Below are positions 26,282-38,200 of a DNA stretch of 64,000 bases, in pieces. The stretch is from Bicyclus anynana. Taxonomy: Eukaryota > Arthropoda > Insecta > Lepidoptera > Nymphalidae. Below the pieces are notes generated by a model. It worked only from the letters and a program-made list of their open reading frames with translations. It made no database searches and was not told the DNA's origin. The DNA is taken from assembly GCF_947172395.1 (NCBI RefSeq), contig NC_069083.1, forward strand, positions 19,686,501 to 19,750,500. Reading direction: 5' to 3'. The stretch's first letter is position 1; each line of letters begins with the position of its first letter. Position numbers and translations under genes: made by a program.

Positions 26282-28004
26282 CAAGGGTGGGGTGAAAAGT
26301 TCTCGGCCTGACTATATAAGACTGTGATTTTCAGTTTCAAAATGATTTTATTTTTCTACGTGGTCCCCCTTGACTTCAATACACTTGGTCTAGCATTTCT
26401 TCAACAGGAGTATTCCTTCCAGGAAGTGAGACTCTGGAAGGCTGTGAAAATATCCATCTACAGCTTTCGTAACTTCTTCATTGGCCGCAAAGCGCTTTCC
26501 AGAAACAAACTTCTTCAAGTTTGGGAAGAGGTGATAGTCAAATGGCACCAGAAATATCCAAGACCACTTTTATAACCAAAATTAGAAAACATTATCTTTT
26601 AATTCAAAACATGTAAGTAATGGGTCCTTTGTTTTGTTTAATTTATTATAATATTTATTTACCAAACTATTATGTTATCATTTATTTATTGTGTTATTAT
26701 TTATAATTGGCTTATTTTTGTAAACCTTTCTACTTGTAATATTTTTGTATTTAATTTACGTTTCTATCTGTTTTTAATATTTGTCGATGTTTGTTAGAGG
26801 CGCTTCGCACGTCTCAATACCGTCCAAACGTCACCTCAATGGCTCCACGGAAGATCAGCGCGGTGTCCCCACGGACACTACAATATGCTGAGTGGAGACT
26901 CTTTTACGATCACATAATGCAAGTTGCAATGTATTTAATTTATTGATTTTTTTTCTCTCTTTTCTTTGTATGATGTGTATTATGAATAAACTTTTCTTTC
27001 TTTCTTTCTAAATCTTGGGAAGATGGGCGATGGCTGAGCAAATCACACTTAAATCCCGCAGTTTCACATTGCCAACATACCCTTGCGTACAGGCGCGTTG
27101 TCGTGATAGAAGGTGACTTTTTTGTCTTCATGCCAGGCCTCTTCTCGCGAATTTTGGCATCCAGTTGGTCAAGACGTTGAAGTAATATTCTCCTGTAATT
27201 GTTCTGCCTTTTTCAAGATAATCAATTAACAGGATCCCTTTCCTATCCCAAAAAACTTTGGCCAAATTGACATGGCCAGATTGACTTCGCTTTCTTTGGC
27301 GCTGAGCCGACTTCCACCCACTGCGACGACTGTTATTTCGTTGCTGGTGTATAGCAGTGGACCCAAGTCTCATCCATAGTTACAGGACAAAATCAGTCGT
27401 ATTCCTTTTAAATCTGTCTAAATGTTCTTGCGACAATCGTTTACGCACTTGTTTTTGATCCACAGTAGTAGTCAATGCGGCACTCAACTTGCGTAAAGCT
27501 TTTGCATCCCTAATTCTTTGTGCAAGATGTTTCGCACCCTTTTTCCGATTTCCCTACTTTCTCAGCTATCTCTCTCACATTCATTCGCCAATCGTCCAAA
27601 ACGATTTTATGCACTTTTTCGATGATTTCCGGCGTGGTGGCTGTTATTGACCGTCCTTCACCTGGATCACATTTAAGGTACGACTACGTTTAAATTTTGC
27701 TGCGCACTTTTTAACGGTAGACATGGAAGAAACAGAGCCCCCTTAGAAGAAGCCCCCCAGAGAATTTCCTTAGAAGTTAATCCATCCAAAACAAACAATT
27801 TTATCACCGCACGATATTCAAGTTTATCCATTTTCACGAGTAACACTAAAGTCGTCTACTGTAAAAATTCGTGTGAGCGAACTACTTGAAAAAACAAGTT
27901 GAAACTTGTCATACGAACTAATAAGAGGTGCATCAAGACAGGAAAAATATTTTTTTCCGACTTGGAACGCTCTATCAGACCGAGAACTTTTCACCCCACC
28001 CCAG
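26282..28004 (-). mobile_element. mariner transposon, degenerate, with TIRs and TA target sites
   Basis: The ends GGGTGGGGTGAAAAGTTCTC (left) and the mirrored right end (27979-28002) form ~28-bp TIRs; TA flanks both (26280-26281 and 28005-28006). - strand: start MDKLEYRAVIKF (ATG at 27831), an HTH region, ETWVHCYTPAT, the RTITGEYYFNVLTNW block, YHDNAPV, and at the far end KKFVSGKRFAANEEV then KCIEVKGDYVEK. The D,D34D layout is recognisable, but frameshifts and stops break it. About 26565-27010 is a foreign insertion. Confidence 0.88.
26565..27010 (+). mobile_element. Retroelement 3' end with (CTTT)n tail inserted in mariner
   Basis: Interrupts the mariner frame after the S-Q-D-L position. 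Ends GTATTATGAATAAAC then CTTTCTTTCTTTC. It carries GAGGCGCTTCGCACGTCTC and AT-rich sequence. No coding domain remains, so the family is unknown. Confidence 0.55.
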
Positions 28005-28006
28005 TA

Positions 28007-28920
28007 TCCGAGTAGTACCAGCTGATGGACGTGCCACCGCTCTACAGTTTTTATGATTTTCCTATTTAATTCGGGAGTTCAGCTCACGCGCATATCATCA
28101 CTTTATGTCAGACGAATAATTGTTTTTCTGCAATATATATTTTAACAACTTTGAGATAATAATAATCTGGGGGCACGACAGTGCTCCCGCCAAGTCTTTT
28201 CTCGAAGCAATTCTAATTATTTTGACCCCCTACAAGTTTGTTGTGTGATGAAGCCAGAAGCCAGAATTTTCAGTATCACCACAACACAATCAGTTCACAG
28301 TTTTTACAGACTATGTATATAACAGAGAAGCCGTTGCCTCAGAGCAGGTTCTAAGCTTTATGTGTCAAGGATGGCAGATACACTACACACAGCAACACTA
28401 TCGATCATTACCGGAACAGCCGCTTAACTGGATTAACTATCATAGAGCAGGTAGTCAAGCACGAGCGAGATAACGGACTGGCAACTGCTAGTAGCAGGAT
28501 TAAAGACTCATTTACAAATACCGGTTAATGCTCTCCTTCCTCACTCGTGTTGCCTCCCAGGCAAGTAACTAACAATGCAATGGCCTGACTTTACGGATAA
28601 GTCACTCACTGAACTTCTGAATCACTATCACTATTTAAGTACCACTATTTAACAAATGGAAGACGACTATCCATTCCGAGATCGCGATAACAACTGAGCT
28701 ACTCAACTAGCAGGCTACAGTGGGAGCTGCAGGGTATCAAACGTACCGGTCACATCCATATTGGACGCAATGCTAATGGATCACGTGATCGTTTCCTATC
28801 GTGGTGGAAACCTTTTACAGTCTTATTTATTTAAACAGTAAATAATTAAAACCCAATTCCATGAAAACCTGATTCTAATATTATGACACTGATTAACGTA
28901 GATTGTGCTAACGAATCAAA
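28007..28920. repeat. Unassigned flank, then older diverged copy of the ~1-kb repeat
   Basis: 28007-28540: no recognised content apart from a GGGGGCACGACAGTGCTCCC near-palindrome at 28171-28190. 28540-28920: GGAAGACGACTATCCATTCC, TCACGTGATCGTTTCCTATC and TTGATTCTAA-like blocks match the two copies at 29640 and 31465. Confidence 0.5.
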
Positions 28921-28949
28921 TACTCACTCGCCGACACGGCCATTCTGAC

Positions 28950-29175
28950 GATCGAATGTCCTCGGGCGATTTATCTGACTTCGTCCGCGTGGTATTCAGT
29001 TTTTCGAAAATCGCATGGGAACCATGGATTCTTTCCGGGATGAAAAGTAGCCTATGTGTTATTTTTGAGTCAAATCTATTTCCATATCAAATTTCAATCA
29101 CATCGCTTCTGTAGCCGCAGCGTAAATGATGAACAAACATACACACCCACTTACAAACTTTCGCCTTTATAATAT
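28950..29175 (+). repeat. Retroposon tail ending TTATAATATTAGT
   Basis: TCTGACTTCGTCCGCGTGG, a body with CATGGGAACCATGGATTC, and TTTATAATATTAGTGTGATT. An inverted relative follows at once (29176-29390). Confidence 0.65.
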
Positions 29176-29390
29176 TAGTGTGATTGTAAGAGGTAAAGTT
29201 TGTGTGGTTGTAGAGGGTAATCTCTGGATCTACAGAACCGATTTTGAAAATTCTTTCACCGATAGAATGCTACGTTATTTGTGAGTGTCATAGGCTATGT
29301 TTTTACTTCGTGTTTTTACGGGAACAGGAACTATGTGGTGAAACCGCGTGGCGTCTTATAGCGGCATTTTTGAGCCTTTTAGAATTTTTT
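29176..29390 (-). repeat. Inverted retroposon tail, tail-to-tail with the preceding one
   Basis: GGTAAAGTTTGTGTGGTTGT to AACCGATTTTGAAAATTC and GAAACCGCGTGGCG. The same tail-to-tail arrangement recurs at 36730-37010. 29391-29600 is AT-rich and includes a segment inverted relative to 41190-41260. Confidence 0.6.
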
Positions 29391-29639
29391 TAATATCCGA
29401 AACTATAAGACTAATAACAATCTGTAAAAGGCAAATCTTATCTCTATAATATCTTCTTGATTATTAAGTAATTCATTTTGATAAGGATTTAAGTTTAGTT
29501 GTGTAAATAATGGCGTAAACCTTAGTATAAGAATTAAATAATTTATTACTACAAAAGGCACTATATTTGCTAAAATATAGAAGATTGATATATGCTGTCG
29601 CGACATTTTTTGTAGAAAATGGTGTTTTACAAAGTTGTA

Positions 29640-30616
29640 GTAAATTATATTTGTCGTAGAAAAAGTAGAGTTATTGATAAAAATGTGGACAGAACCTCTG
29701 ACCTAACCTTGGTCATCGGCTCTGTCATTTACAATAGGTTCACTATGCATAAGCTCACTAATCGCTTACACAATACTATTCTTAATTTTACTATTTACCC
29801 AGGTATTTGTGGTAGAGGAAACGCATCGAGCAAGTCCTAGGACTTGTGACAAGGGTGTGGTTTAAAGAAGTCTTTTAAAATGCATAAACACTCACCAACC
29901 CTGCCCGACATGTTCTCCATTCCCACAGTTAACAATATTTTAAGATCAATAATTACTTCATTACGAAACATTATCGAACAAAATCACTAACGCGACAAGC
30001 AGTGTGACACTTTCACACTGCGACAAAGAATTAAACCTAAATCCAATCACATTATTTTACTTAACTTTTACTTTCACTATCACTATTTAACTTTTACATC
30101 ACTATCACTAGTTCACTATAAGTTCACTATAAGTACTTAACAAATGAAAGACGACTATCCATTTTGAAAACGCGATTAGAACTACAGGTACCGCGCCATT
30201 TGGGACGCGATGCTATTGGATGAAAGTCACGTGATCGTTTCCTATTGGCCCAGCGCCACCATTCCATTATGGTGGTAACGTTTTACAATCTTAATTACTT
30301 ACAGAGTAAATAATTCAAATCTTACATAAAGACTTGATTCTAAATTTATTAAAATAATTAACATAGATTTTGCTGACCGTTACAACAGCAAAATCTCAAC
30401 ACAGAACCTAAAGAGTTTCTTTTCTACTGCTGTCACCTGTCATCATTACTTGAGAGACTAATTATTAATTAAATCAAAACGGAACAGTATTTTGATTGCA
30501 AAATGATTAGATTACTAGATAATAAGTCGATTCGAAATAAGTAAAGAGTAATCATGATAATTATTAGGTTTGAGGTTATAGATTTTTCAGTGAGCCAAGC
30601 TTCCACGGCGACATAT
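29640..30616 (+). repeat. ~1-kb repeat, copy 1
   Basis: From TTTGTCGTAGAAAAAGTAGA to CCAAGCTTCCACGGCGACAT. Landmarks shared with copy 2: ACCTAACCTTGGTCATCGGC, CAAGTCCTAGGACTTGTGAC, ACTCACCAACCCTGCCCGAC and ACTGCTGTCACCTGTCATCA. Ends GCGACATAT; a weak inverted ATATGTCG start is visible in copy 2, so it may be a DNA transposon. No open frame. Confidence 0.75.
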
Positions 30617-30689
30617 TATTATAACATCAATAGTTTTTGCAGCGCACGCCACGTAAACAAAGCTTTTGTACACCTTGGGTTACATTATT

Positions 30690-30880
30690 GGAGTTTCAGG
30701 AAGGATCCCAAATTTTTTTTTAAATATAATAAAACCTATAGCCTTTCTCGATAAATAAGAATCATCGATCACTAAAAGTCATTTTTGAAATCGGTCCAGT
30801 AGTTCCTGAGATTAGCGCGTTCAATCAAACAAACAAACAAACAAACGAACTCTTCAGCTTTATAATATTAGTATAGATTA
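30690..30880 (+). repeat. Retroposon tail with (CAAA)n
   Basis: AAATCGGTCCAGTAGTTCC, (CAAA)n and TTTATAATATTAGTATAGAT, as at 2536-2751. Confidence 0.75.
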
Positions 30881-31049
30881 TCATTAACATTATACCACAG
30901 ATAAAACCATTTTACTTTTGCTCGTCCAACATCTACAGTTCTAACATTGAGACACTATTAGTTTTACTAAATTATTTTACGTCACATCTAGTCGTTTCAC
31001 CAAGTTTCCCCGTGACCAGCCACCATCTCATTGCTGTAAACATGACCCG

Positions 31050-31415
31050 GATTATGCTAGACCAGATCAATTCCCAATAGCGCGAAGTGCTAGACCTAAA
31101 GTGACTATGCTGGGAGTATCTCTGTGTGATCGAATCAGAAATGAGGAGATCTGTAGAAAAACCAAAGTCACCGCTTAACGACTCGCGAAGCTGAAGTGTC
31201 AATGGGCGGGGCACATGTTGGAAGAGCCGATGGTACCGAGTAAAGCATAGTGTTGGTTGACCGCCCACCAGGTGGACTAACGACATCACGCGAGTCGCAG
31301 GCATTCGCTGGACGCAGGCGGCTCAGGATTGTGATGTTTAGAAGTTCCTACAAAAGGCCTATGTCCTGCAGCGGACGTCCTTCGGCTGATACGATGATGA
31401 TGATGACTTTAAACC
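31050..31415 (+). mobile_element. LINE 3' end (RTE-like) with (GAT)n tail
   Basis: Broken frame reading MLGVSLCDRIRNEEICRKTK, then AKLKCQWAGHMLEEP, then GLCPAADVLRLIR followed by ATGATGATGATG. This is the usual C terminus of these lepidopteran LINEs. It has several stops. Confidence 0.75.
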
Positions 31416-31464
31416 GTTACTATTACTGTAAAACAAATAATTATACTAATGGCTTCTTTAAAAT

Positions 31465-32478
31465 ATATGTCGTAGAAAAAAAGGTAGAGTCATAAATAAA
31501 AATATGGACAGAACCGCTGACCTAACCTTGGTCATCGGCTCTGCCAATTACAATAGGTATGCTATGCTTAACCTCACTAATCGCTTACACAGTAAACTAC
31601 TCTTAATTTTACTATTTCACCCTGGTATTTGTGGTAGAGGAAGCACATCGAGCAAGTCCCAGGACTTGTGACAAGGGTGTGGTTTAAAGGCGCCTTTTAA
31701 AACTAGTAAACACTCACCAACCCTGCCCGACATGCTCTCCATACCCACAGTAAACAATTTAAGATCAATAATTACTTCATCGCGAAACATTATCGAATAA
31801 AATCACTAACGCAACAAGCAGCATGACGCCCTCAAGCTGCTCAACAAAGAATTGAACCAATTAATAACCCAAGTCACTAATCACTTTATTTTCTTAATAA
31901 CACTACTTAACACTTCACTATTTCACTATACTTAACAAATGGAAGACGATTATTCCATCTCAAAAACGCGATTAGAACTGAACTACTAAATCAGCAGACT
32001 AGAGTGGAGGCAGGGTGCCTCACCATAGTCAAGTGTACCGGCCACGCGCCATTTAGGACGCGATGCCATTGGATGAGAGTAACGTGATCATTTACTATTG
32101 GTTGATCGCCGCCACGTCCGTTATAGTGGTAACGTTTTACAATCTTAATTACTTAAAGAGTAAATAATCAAAACCTAATTACATGAAAACTTGATTCTAA
32201 ATTTATTAAATTAATTAACATAGATTTTGCTGACCGTTACGACAGCAAAACACACACACAAACACACACACACACAGAACCTAAAGAGTTTCTTTTCTAC
32301 TGCTGTCACCTGTCATCATTGCTTGAGAGACTAATTATTAATTAAATCAAAACGGAACAGTATTTTGATTGCAAAATGATTAGATTACTAGATAATAAGT
32401 CGATTCGAAATAACTAAAGAGTAAACCAGATAATTATTAGGTTTGAGGTTATAGATTTTTCAGTGAGCCAAGCTTCCA
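31465..32478 (+). repeat. ~1-kb repeat, copy 2
   Basis: Aligns with 29640-30616 from GTCGTAGAAAAAAAGGTAGA to CTTCCACGGCGACATAT, with scattered substitutions and small indels. It contains an ACACACAC expansion near 32255 absent from copy 1. Confidence 0.75.
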
Positions 32479-33265
32479 CGGCGACATATATAAATATTTT
32501 TTTAATATTCATCGATAACTTTCACTATCGATTGTGTGAATCACATCTCTACAGATTTATATGATAAGATACAACGTCAACAAAAAATGTTTAATATTTT
32601 TTTTTTACTTGTGTTCGTTTGCTATTAAAGCATTGATTTAGTTAATTTCAATAAATTTTCCTACTAATCCGTATGCAAACCTTTTATGGTAGGTAGTTGT
32701 ACAATATTGCAGTTATAAAACAAAACATTTCAAGCTATTTAAACATGTTTTTGAGGGGTTTATCTTTTCGATGATTTACAGCTATGTACTGCACACGATA
32801 CCATTTTAGTAATTCTACCAAATACACACTAAAGAAAAGAAAGAAAAAAGAAAAGAAGAAAAGAAAAAACGTTTATTTTAAAATTGTGCCACACACCACA
32901 ATGCCGAAGCACCGATGCAGCGTCCGATGCCTCAACCACCTGAGCAAGGCAAGACCAAAACTCAAGTAGTAAAAGCATCAAACACCACACTGTCATGTTT
33001 GGCACTCAGCATTTTGCTGCATGACCCAACCAATTGCTGCATACAGCACTGATTTTCACCGCCTTCAAACTGATCAGAAGGTAGCGCATAGGTAAGATGT
33101 TATTTTTTGCTTTTTTGTTTAGGTGAGTTTTTAAGTTGGAAGTCGGTTGAATTTTTTTTATTAAAATTTTTTGACATTTAAGCGTGCGTTCATAAATTTA
33201 ATTGGTTTTCCAAGATAAATAATATACATAGTTATAATAAAAATCAATGCCTGGGTATCAATGTA
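32479..33265. other. AT-rich intergenic sequence with a repeat fragment
   Basis: No gene seen. A purine-rich AAAGAAAAGAAAG run lies at 32833-32870. 33000-33160 is a repeat (ACCGCCTTCAAACTGATCAG, then GAAGTCGGTTGAA) shared in reverse with 905-1040. Confidence 0.5.
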
Positions 33266-33455
33266 GGTAGGGTAGGGGTAGGGTAAGGGGGGGGGGGGGG
33301 GGGGGGGGTTAGGGCTAGGGTAGGGTAGGGGTAGGGTAGAGGTAGGGTAGGGGTAGGGTAGGTGCAGGGTAGGGGTATTAGTAGGGCAGTATAGGGTAGA
33401 GATAGGGAAGAAGTGCACATAAGTCAAAGCGAAGCTTGACCGGGTCCGCTAGTAT
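33266..33455 (+). repeat. Telomere-like (GGGTAGGGGTA)n minisatellite with poly-G, inside a retroposon
   Basis: GGGTAGGGGTAGGGT units surround a run of about 20 or more G residues (33288-33308). It ends AAGAAGTGCACATAAGTC and GACCGGGTCCGCTAGTA. Homologous to 41915-42120, and inverted and shorter at 36550-36605. The G runs could form quadruplexes. Confidence 0.85.
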
Positions 33456-34537
33456 AATAATATAACAGGACGTAAAAAAATAAAATGCTTAAAATATATA
33501 TTTTTAATAATATTGATATATTTATTTACGTAATCATTTATACCAATATTTAATATTAAAATTAATAAAAATTAATTAATATTAATAACATTCAATTTAA
33601 TTTAGAAAAATAAAAAAAGATAATTAATAAGTAAATACAATTTACAGTAAATATAAAAAATCCACTAAAGAAATGAAAACAGTAACAGTACTCTAATGAA
33701 CGGTTGTTGTAACGTTGTCTTAGTCTCTTCTCTAGTATATCTATGGTACCTACAGGTAGAATACACTTGACCCTCTTTCAAGTAAGGCAAAATATTACTT
33801 ATTGGCTACTCATTACGACCAATGACAAAAGGTTTTCTCGACGCTAGCGAAGTGTACAAGGATGGAACTAAACCTGTCGCAGGCTTGCTCTCCACTACCA
33901 ATGCACCTCGCTGGTGCATTGGTAGTACCTACCTTAAAAAGTAACCTTACTCGTACTCGTAAGCAATTTTGAAATGTTAAGTGCAGAGTGTAGAGTCTAG
34001 ATAAGTCCCTCCATTGCTAGTTCGATAGGCTAAATCTACCGAAAGAGCCAGAAAGGAAATAAACAGCTGTTGCTCATTTACAAAACTTCATCACTTACAT
34101 ACTTTGTAGCACGCAGTGAACCCGCGGCGCTGCTCAATAATTCACAGCACTAATACATGAGCGAGGCCAGCGGTAACGGGCCGCGACGTAGCTAGTAATT
34201 AAAACGTCTGCTGATGAGATAATAATAAGGAGCGCAGGGCGGGCCGCCCGGCCGCCGCCCACCCGCCGCACGACCGCCGCCCGGCCGCACACCGGCGCCC
34301 GAGCTGCGGCCCACTGCTCGTTCACCGATTTTATATATTTTGGTAACAAATAATTTATAAAAAAACAAGTGCTAACCAGAAGGCATGTATTTGTTTAATC
34401 CACAGAACATAAACCACTTAAGCCACGCTTAAGATAATAATCCGCGACCACTCCAGGGTTCATAAAACAATTTACCTACTCGTACCTACTTTTTTAATTA
34501 AGATAATATTTTAAACCTTTGCAAAAGAACTCCGGGG
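33456..34537. other. Upstream region of the odorant receptor
   Basis: AT-rich to about 33700. A perfect 14-bp hairpin is at 33894-33926. A GC island (34205-34325, CCGGCCGCCGCCCACCCGCC) has no convincing frame on either strand. No TATA box or initiator can be assigned with confidence. Confidence 0.5.
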
Positions 34538-35202
34538 ATGCCTGACAACTCCGCCTCCGCCGGCCCGGGCTCCGCCCCGCCGCCGTCGGCGTGCGTGGCG
34601 CTGCACGTGGCGCTGCTGGAGCGCGCGGGCTACATGCGCGGCGCCGGCGCGGGGCGCGCGCACGCCGCCTACCGCGCGCTGGTGCTGGCGCTGACCGGCG
34701 CCTACCTGCTGCAGGAGGCGGCCTACGCGGTGCGCGCGCGCCGCGACCTGGGCGAGCTGGCGCGCGTCATGTTCCTGCTGCTGTGCCACGTCACGGCGCT
34801 GGCCAAGCAGCTGGTGCTGCGCGCGGACGCGGCGCGCGTGCTGGCGCTGGTGCACAGCTTCGACGGCAGCGCGCGGGGGGCGCGCGGCGGGCGGGGCGCG
34901 CGCGCGGCGGCGCTGGAGCGGGCGCTGGCGGAGCGCGCGCGGCGCTTCGTGTGCGGCTACGCGGGCTGCGCCGTGCTGACGTGCGCGCTGTGGCTGCTGT
35001 TCGCGCTGAGCCGGCGCGCGCGCGGGCTGCCGGTGCGCTTCCCCTTCTGCACCGGCGTGGACACGGAGCCGCTGCCCGCCTTCGCGGCGGTGCTGCTGTA
35101 CTCGTTCTACGTCACCACGCTGGTCGGCATCGCAAACACCACCATGGACGCCTTCATGGGGACCATCCTCTACCAGTGCAAGACGCAGCTCACCATCCTG
35201 AG
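34538..35202 (+). CDS. Odorant receptor exon 1 (N terminus, TM1-TM4)
   Basis: 665 nt from ATG 34538 (the first in-frame Met; MPDNSASAGPGSAPPPSA) to the donor AG|GTGACT at 35203, phase 2. Hydrophobic segments: ALVLALTGAYLLQEAAYAV, VMFLLLCHVTALAKQLVL, FVCGYAGCAVLTCALWLLFA and FAAVLLYSFYVTTLVGIANT. It ends with TMDAFMGTILYQCKTQLTIL, the well-conserved intracellular loop 2 of lepidopteran receptors. Extremely GC-rich. Confidence 0.85.
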
Positions 35203-38200
35203 GTGACTCAGGCAAAAAAAAAACATGAGAATATTTAGAAGTCTTGGTGGTCGTTTCATTGTAGGAGGGGACTGGAACGCCAAACATCTCCACTGGGTTC
35301 AAGGCTAATAACCACCCGAAGTAAGAAACTCAAGAAAAGCGTAGATGAGAATTATCTAGTACCATCGCAACTCCAAAACACATTTGCCTACATACCGTAA
35401 CAGATTGCCGGATTTGCTGGTTTTTTTCATACGTAAAGGCTTGTCTTGGCACTTTTTCACGATCAGCTCAATCTTGGACTGGTCACCTAATCATATCCCA
35501 GTTATTAATATAACTGGGATATGATTAGGTGAACTGTAACGTTATGAGCTCAACTGTAACGTCAAAATTTTACGAAAAGGTTTTAATGCCTGCGCATCAA
35601 ACTTTCAAACATATGAAAGAACTCCGAAAGAAAGAAGTATCATACCAGTCCATCAATTTGGTTTCCGACAACAACATGATACGGTGGAACAGATACACAG
35701 AGTATGCAGAACCATTAGAGAAACTCCTGAACACAAAGAATACTGTTTTTCTGAATTCCTAGATGTGCAACAAGCCTTCAACAGGATGTGGTCTCCTATT
35801 CAAAATTAAAACACTGCTACCTAGCACATTCTTTGGATTAATTAAATCATACCATATGATATTAAATCTTCCAAGCAAAAGAAGAAGAATACATTTTCGA
35901 ATACATTACATACAAAGAATACCTTTTATACCCTATCAAAAGGTGTGACGCAAGGTTCAGTCTTGGATCCAATATTCTTTATCTTTACAAGGGACCTACC
36001 TCAAGCAAATGACGTTGTCGTGGCAACCTTCACGGATGACACAGCTATACTAGCTCGCAATAGATATCTCAAAACACCTTCAAAAATTCTAGAATGTTGT
36101 TTACATGAAATAGACAAACGGCTGACTAGATAGCGAATAAATCCAGTGCCACGAAATTGGTCCATGTACCTATTGCATTCATTTATTTTATACTAGCGGA
36201 CGCCCGCGACTTCGTCCGCGTAAAAATCGATGTCAATTTTCAACCCCTATTTCACATTCTATTTTGCAAGTTTTATAACCTATACCTAATAAATAGTCCA
36301 CTTATCATTTTACATTTACAAATGTACCTAGAAAAATTAGTGACTTTCCGTCCTTAAACTTTCTACCCCTACTTCACCCATTTCTGATTTTGTTTTCGCG
36401 ACAAAAAGTATCCTATTATCCTTCTACGTATTATGGTCTCAAATCATCTTAAGTATCATTTGAATTTATTCCGTAGTTTCAGCGTGATGCCCGGTCAAAA
36501 ATAAGGCAGACAGACAGACAAAAAATAGAAAATAGGCTTCAGTATCGATCCCCTACCTCTACCCAACTCCTATTCTACCCCTACCCTTCCCTTTCCCTAC
36601 CCCTTGGATAGTGCTAGAATAGAAGTAACTTTTAAAGATACATAAAGCCTCCATACATTAATTTCAATTTTACACAATGGTTAAGACAGCGCATGCGAAT
36701 AAGTCTGCTTAAGAGGATTTTCGGTCCGACCTGTATGACAAAAACTGTGTTAACTCGGCTAATATATATGATAACAATATAAAATATTGCTTATAGCACT
36801 CCCCGATAATGTAGCATTCTACTGGTGCAAGAATTTTTGAAATCGAACCAGCAGTTCCGAAGATTACCCCATTTAAAGAATGTTACAAACTTAATCTTTA
36901 TAATATCAGTATTAATGAGATAAAGTTTGTGTGGTTGTCGGAGGTAGTCTTTGGATCTACTGGACCGATTTGGAAAATTGTTTTACCAATAGAAAGCTAC
37001 GTTAAAATAGAAAATACACAGGTCCATTTTCAAAAGCATGATAGATTAACAACGTTCGGAACCCTCGTCACGCGAGTTCAACTCGCACTTGTCCGGTTTT
37101 TTTAACTTTATTATTTATTATTCGTCTTTCTCATAGTGTGGGGTATTGTTGGACACGTCTTTCAGTAATTTGGGGGTCTGTTCAACTTCGATTTACTTTC
37201 TATTTCAATTTAGGGATGCGTTTGTTAAATATTAAGGTTTATAATTTTTGTTTTAGTAATGGAAATGTCATTTTATTGTAGATACGATCTGGAGACGCTG
37301 CCAGAGCGTGCGGCGCGCGAGGTCGGCGACAGCGGCGAGGGCGGGCGCGAGGCGGCGCTAATGAGACTGTTCGTGGAGTGCTATCACCATTACCACAAAG
37401 TGACCGAGTAAGCGCAAGTGTTCTGTAACGATTTCTTTAACTAAAAGAAAACGAAAAATTAATGAGGCATCAATTTGCAGAACCGCTGCTTTGTTTCAAG
37501 AAATCTTCGGAGGCGCGATCCTGATCCAGTTCGGCATCGGAGGCTGGATCCTGTGCATGGCGGCCTACAAGCTGGCGAGCGTGAGTAGGGCGGTGTTGCA
37601 GCTCAGCGCGCTGAGCATCGAGTTTGCGTCCATGCTGTTGTTCCTGAGATGCATCCTCACCGAGCTGTTCGTGTACTGCTACTGCTTGTATTGCAGCTCA
37701 GCGCGCTGAGCATCGAGTTCGCGTCCATGCTGTTGTTCCTGAGGTGCATCCTCACCGAGCTGTTCGTGTACTGCTACTGCTTGTATTGCAGCTCAGCGCG
37801 CTGAGCATCGAGTTCGCGTCCATGCTGTTGTTCCTGAGGTGCATCCCCACCGAGCTGTTCGTGTACTGCTACTGCTTGTATTGCAGCTCAGCGCGCTGAG
37901 CATCGAGTTCGCGTCCATGCTGTTGTTCCTGAGGTGCATCCTCACCGAGCTGTTCGTGTACTGCTACTGCTTGTATTGCAGCTCAGCGCGCTGAGCATCG
38001 AGTTCGCGTCCATGCTGTTGTTCCTGAGGTGCATCCTCACCGAGCTGTTCGTGTACTGCTACTGCTTGTATTGCAGCTCAGCGCGCTGAGCATCGAGTTT
38101 GCGTCCATGCTACTGTTCCTGACGTGCATCCTCACCGAGCTGTTCGTGTACTGCTACTGCGGCAACGAGCTAGCGGTGGAGGTGAGCGACTCCCGGACCT

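Larger units (their letters stand above)
35203..37281 (+). other. Odorant receptor intron 1 with Jockey and retroposon pieces
   Basis: 2,079 bp. A Jockey LINE starts about 20 bases after the donor (35224-36140). Next come an inverted CGCGGACGAAG end (36190-36225), a G/C-rich minisatellite remnant (CCCCTACC units, 36550-36605), two tail-to-tail retroposon ends (36730-37010) and the repeats 37020-37090 and 37130-37250. Confidence 0.7.

Noticed and set aside
34205..34325. Extra GC-rich exon before the odorant receptor
   Set aside because: No frame shows receptor or other domain features and no convincing splice sites bound it; left as a GC island.
37581..37601. A 21-bp intron between exon 3 and the first exon 4 copy
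   Set aside because: Too short to splice; the workable intron is 37581-38076.
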